Positions 61,559 to 64,000 of a DNA stretch of 64,000 nt are shown piece by piece. Source of the stretch: Pseudonocardia hierapolitana (GTDB taxonomy: Bacteria > Actinomycetota > Actinomycetes > Mycobacteriales > Pseudonocardiaceae); the NCBI RefSeq assembly GCF_007994075.1, contig NZ_VIWU01000001.1, positions 4,588,001 through 4,652,000 of the forward strand, written 5' to 3'. Each line of letters starts with the position of its first letter. Position 1 is the stretch's first letter. Below the pieces are notes generated by a model. The model saw nothing but the letters and a program-made list of their open reading frames with translations. It made no database searches and was not told where the DNA came from. The position numbers and the translations under genes are program-made.

Positions 61559-62728
61559 GTGTCCCGACTGAGGTTCGGCATCTTCCTGGCCCCCTTCCAC
61601 CCCGCGGGCGAGAACCCGACCACCGCCCTGCAGCGCGACCTGCAGCTCGTCCAACACCTCGACGACCTGGGGTACGACGAGGCGTGGATCGGTGAGCACC
61701 ACTCGGCGGGCTCTGAGATCATCGCCTCACCGGAGATCTTCATCGCCGCGGCGGCCGAGCGCACCAGGCGCATCCGGCTCGGTACGGGCGTGGTCTCGCT
61801 GAGCTACCACAACCCGCTGTGGGTGGCGGAGCGGATCGTGCTTCTCGACCACCTGACGCGCGGGCGGGTGATGCTCGGCGTCGGGCCCGGTTCGCTGCCC
61901 ACCGACTCGGCCATGATCGGGCTGAACCCCACCGACACGCGCGAGCTGCTCGAGGAGAACCTCGACATCGTCATGCGGCTGCTGCGCGGCGACGAGCCGG
62001 TCACGGCCACGACCCGCACCCATCGGCTGATCGACGCCCGGCTGCACCTGCGGCCCTACTCCGACCCGCTGTTCGACGTCGCCGTCGCCGCGGTGGCCTC
62101 GCCCACCGGGCCGCGGCTGGCGGGCCGGCACGGCGTCGGGCTGCTCTCCATCGGCGCCACGCTCACGAAGGAGGGCTTCGACGCGCTCGCCCACCACTGG
62201 AACGTGATGGAGGAGCGGGCCGCGACCTTCGGCACCACCGTCGACCGGGCGGCGTGGCGGCTGGTCGGGCTGATGCACGTGGCCGAGACGCGGGAGCAGG
62301 CGTACCGGGAGGTCGAGCACGGCATCGAGCAGTGGTTCCGGTACTTCCAGAAGGTCGCCGCGTTCCCGCAGATGGCCGTGGAGGGCGGCGACGTGCGGGA
62401 GATGATCGAGTTCGTCAACGAGGCCGGGATCGGCGCCATCGGCACACCCGACGACGCGGCCGCGCAGGTGCAGCGGCTCGTCGACCAGTCGGGCGGCTTC
62501 GGCGCCATGCTGCTGCTCGCCCACGAGTGGGCGAACCCGCAGGCCACCCGCCGTTCGTACGAGCTGATCGCGCAGCACGTCATGCCGCGGTTCCAGGGCC
62601 AGGCGCAGGCCACGCTCGACGCCAAGGCCCGGGCCAGCGAGTCGCGCTCGGGCCACGCCGAGCAGCAGGTGGCGGCCGTCGCCCACATGACGGAGAAGTA
62701 CGAGAAGGAGCTGACCGACCGCGGCTGA
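61559..62728 (+). CDS. LLM-class flavin-dependent oxidoreductase
   Basis: Predicted 389-aa luciferase-like monooxygenase. LRFGIFLAPFHPAGENPT, DEAWIGEHHSAGSEIIASPE, RIRLGTGVVSLSYHNPL and GRVMLGVGPGSLPTD are the typical blocks for FMN/F420 TIM-barrel enzymes. GTG at 61559 with GGAG upstream. Substrate unknown. Convergent with the MaoC gene; a hairpin lies between. Confidence 0.93.
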   Translation: MSRLRFGIFLAPFHPAGENPTTALQRDLQLVQHLDDLGYDEAWIGEHHSAGSEIIASPEIFIAAAAERTRRIRLGTGVVSLSYHNPLWVAERIVLLDHLTRGRVMLGVGPGSLPTDSAMIGLNPTDTRELLEENLDIVMRLLRGDEPVTATTRTHRLIDARLHLRPYSDPLFDVAVAAVASPTGPRLAGRHGVGLLSIGATLTKEGFDALAHHWNVMEERAATFGTTVDRAAWRLVGLMHVAETREQAYREVEHGIEQWFRYFQKVAAFPQMAVEGGDVREMIEFVNEAGIGAIGTPDDAAAQVQRLVDQSGGFGAMLLLAHEWANPQATRRSYELIAQHVMPRFQGQAQATLDAKARASESRSGHAEQQVAAVAHMTEKYEKELTDRG

Positions 62729-62732
62729 GCCC

Positions 62733-62764
62733 ACTTCACACACTCCGCACTCGGTTGGTGAAGT
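62733..62764. terminator. Hairpin between convergent LLM and MaoC genes
   Basis: ACTTCAC (62733-62739) and GTGAAGT (62758-62764) give a 7-bp stem with an 18-nt loop, between the stops at 62728 and 62771. Weak but well placed. Confidence 0.4.
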
Positions 62765-62770
62765 CGACGG

Positions 62771-63217
62771 TCAACCGCGCGTGCCGAACATGCCGGTGAA
62801 GGTGCTGCGGTAGACGACCTCGTTGCCGCGGTGCAGCAAGGCGCGCAGCTTCACCAGGCCCAGGCTCGGACGGCTGCGGGAGCGGCGCGCCTCGACCACC
62901 TCCATCGAGGCGCGCAGCTCGTCGCCCGCGAACACCGGCGCGGGCCATGCGATCTCCTCGCCACCCGGCGAGCCGAGGGAGGTGGCGCGGGCCAGCACCC
63001 CGTCGGCGTAGGCGCGCATCCACAGCGATGCCGTGAACCAGCCCGACGCGGCGAGAGCGCCGAAGATCGAGGCCTTGCCGGCCTCGTCGTCCACGTGGAA
63101 CGGCTGCGGGTCGAACCGGCGGGCGAATGCGAGCATCTCGTCGCGGTCGACCACCGTGGTGCCGAGGTCGAAGACGCGGCCGGGGGTCAGGTCCTCGAAG
63201 TAGAGCTCGGGGTCCAC
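62771..63217 (-). CDS. MaoC-like acyl dehydratase
   Basis: Predicted 148-aa hot-dog protein: YFEDLTPGRVFDLGTTVVDRDEMLAFARRFDPQPFHVD is the R-specific hydratase motif with Asp and His, then FGALAASGWFTASLWMR. GTG at 63217, 3 nt after the hisN-type gene stop, so cotranscribed. Substrate, an enoyl-CoA or related thioester, is not defined. Confidence 0.88.
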   Translation of the reverse strand: MDPELYFEDLTPGRVFDLGTTVVDRDEMLAFARRFDPQPFHVDDEAGKASIFGALAASGWFTASLWMRAYADGVLARATSLGSPGGEEIAWPAPVFAGDELRASMEVVEARRSRSRPSLGLVKLRALLHRGNEVVYRSTFTGMFGTRG

Positions 63218-63220
63218 CCC

Positions 63221-63994
63221 TCACCTCCCGATGATCTCGAGCGCGGCCTTGTGGACGGCGCCGTTGGAGGCGAGCCCGTCGCCACCCGTGAACGTCGCCG
63301 ACCCGGAGAGGTCGGTGAGCGTGCCACCCGCCTCGGTGAGGATCGGGACGAGGGCGGCGAGGTCCCACGGGTTGGCCGCGGCGTCCACGGCGATGTCGAG
63401 CACGCCCTCGGCCACCAGGCAGTACATCCAGAAGTCGCCGAATGCGCGCGTCTCCCAGCACGAGTCGACGAGCCGCAGGTAGTCGTCGCGGCGGCCGATC
63501 TCGGAGAACGACTTGATGTCGGTCGTGGAGAGGTAGGCGTCGGCCAGTTCGGTCACGCCCGAGACGGCGATCCGCCGCGGGCCGGAGGGGTCGGAGCACC
63601 AGGCGCCCTCCCCGCGGGCCGCCCACCACCGCCTGCCGAGCGCGGGCGCGCTCGCCACCCCGACCACGGGCTCGCCGCGCACCGTGAGCGCGATCAGGGT
63701 CGCCCAGACCGGCACGCCACGGGAGAAGTTCTTCGTGCCGTCGATCGGGTCGATCACCCAGCCGCGCTCCGCGTCGGTGACGACCCCACCCCGCTCCTCC
63801 CCGAGCACCGCGTCGCCGCCGCGTTCCGCTGCGATCGTGCTGCGCAGCGCGTCCTCGACGGCGGTGTCGGCGTCGGTCACGGGCGTGCGGTCCGGCTTGC
63901 GGGTGACCCGCAGGTCGGCGGCCCGGAACCGCGCGAGGGTGATCGCGTCGGCCGTGTCGGCGAGACGGAGGGCGAGCTCGAGATCGGCGTCCAC
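63221..63994 (-). CDS. hisN: Inositol monophosphatase family / histidinol-phosphatase
   Basis: Predicted 257-aa Mg2+-dependent phosphatase: GEERGG (metal Glu), WVIDPIDGTKNFSRGVP (Asp-Pro-Ile-Asp-Gly-Thr signature) and NPWDLAALVPILTEAGG (third metal Asp). The closest subgroup is HisN, the actinobacterial histidinol-phosphatase; IMPase or PAP phosphatase activity cannot be excluded. GTG at 63994, 6 nt from the window end, so its promoter is not visible. Confidence 0.9.
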   Translation of the reverse strand: MDADLELALRLADTADAITLARFRAADLRVTRKPDRTPVTDADTAVEDALRSTIAAERGGDAVLGEERGGVVTDAERGWVIDPIDGTKNFSRGVPVWATLIALTVRGEPVVGVASAPALGRRWWAARGEGAWCSDPSGPRRIAVSGVTELADAYLSTTDIKSFSEIGRRDDYLRLVDSCWETRAFGDFWMYCLVAEGVLDIAVDAAANPWDLAALVPILTEAGGTLTDLSGSATFTGGDGLASNGAVHKAALEIIGR

Positions 63995-64000
63995 GACTGG

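Overview
The window is one continuous piece of a very GC-rich actinobacterial chromosome. A Pseudonocardia-like member of the Pseudonocardiaceae fits best: GTG starts are common, many genes overlap by 4 nt, and it has a conservon (cvnABCD), an EspG-type ESX-associated protein, XRE-DUF397 pairs and the mycobacterial-type acyl-CoA carboxylase block. From memory of the Mycobacterium tuberculosis map, the genes upp, pmmB, purine nucleoside phosphorylase, M20 amidohydrolase, lpdA and then accA3, sufE, sseA, maf, accE, accD5, birA and a membrane PH-domain gene correspond to about Rv3278c-Rv3309c. That makes this an ancestral core segment with accessory insertions.

Layout. 1-8.3 kb: the end of a large LuxR-type ATPase regulator with an MFS exporter, then small redox and modification genes (FMN reductase, acyltransferase, PNPOx-like, Nudix) and an XRE/DUF397 pair. 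8.6-12 kb: a Tat-exported PQQ-like propeller beside a Ser/Thr kinase that carries its own external propeller. 12-25.7 kb: deoxynucleoside and nucleoside salvage (deoC with an aldehyde dehydrogenase, upp, phosphopentomutase/phosphomannomutase, PNP), interrupted by a metallophosphoesterase, an HxlR/MFS divergent pair and a two-component system. 25.7-34.4 kb: a second Ser/Thr kinase, an amidohydrolase, an LpdA-type quinone reductase, gamma-glutamylcyclotransferase, a DUF559-like protein, an orphan EspG and a degenerate exonuclease-like protein. 34.6-42.3 kb: a compact catabolic/uptake operon (Tat lipoprotein binding protein, two ABC permeases, a 458-aa protein of unknown function, an RpiR regulator and a large FAD oxidoreductase) that has no ATPase gene.

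43-60 kb: the biotin/acyl-CoA carboxylase block. accA3 (biotin carboxylase plus carrier), accD5 (carboxyltransferase), accE (epsilon subunit) and birA (biotin ligase) make and charge one enzyme. It is split by inserted genes: a TIGR04222-like membrane protein, a Na+/H+ antiporter, an orphan hypX (CO-ligand synthesis for [NiFe] hydrogenase), a full conservon, and two small membrane proteins with glycine-rich tails. 60-64 kb: HMG-CoA lyase, a Uma2 nuclease-like protein, a luciferase-like flavin oxidoreductase, a MaoC-type dehydratase and a hisN-type phosphatase.

The least explained structure is a family of 22-bp direct repeats built around CRCGGYGAGTCYGRC. It occupies four intergenic sites (29.0, 31.3, 32.4 and 49.1 kb) with about 34 copies in total. 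The period is two helical turns, each array has its own variable segment, and the arrays have homogenised cores. No tRNA, rRNA, CRISPR array, insertion sequence or prophage was recognised.
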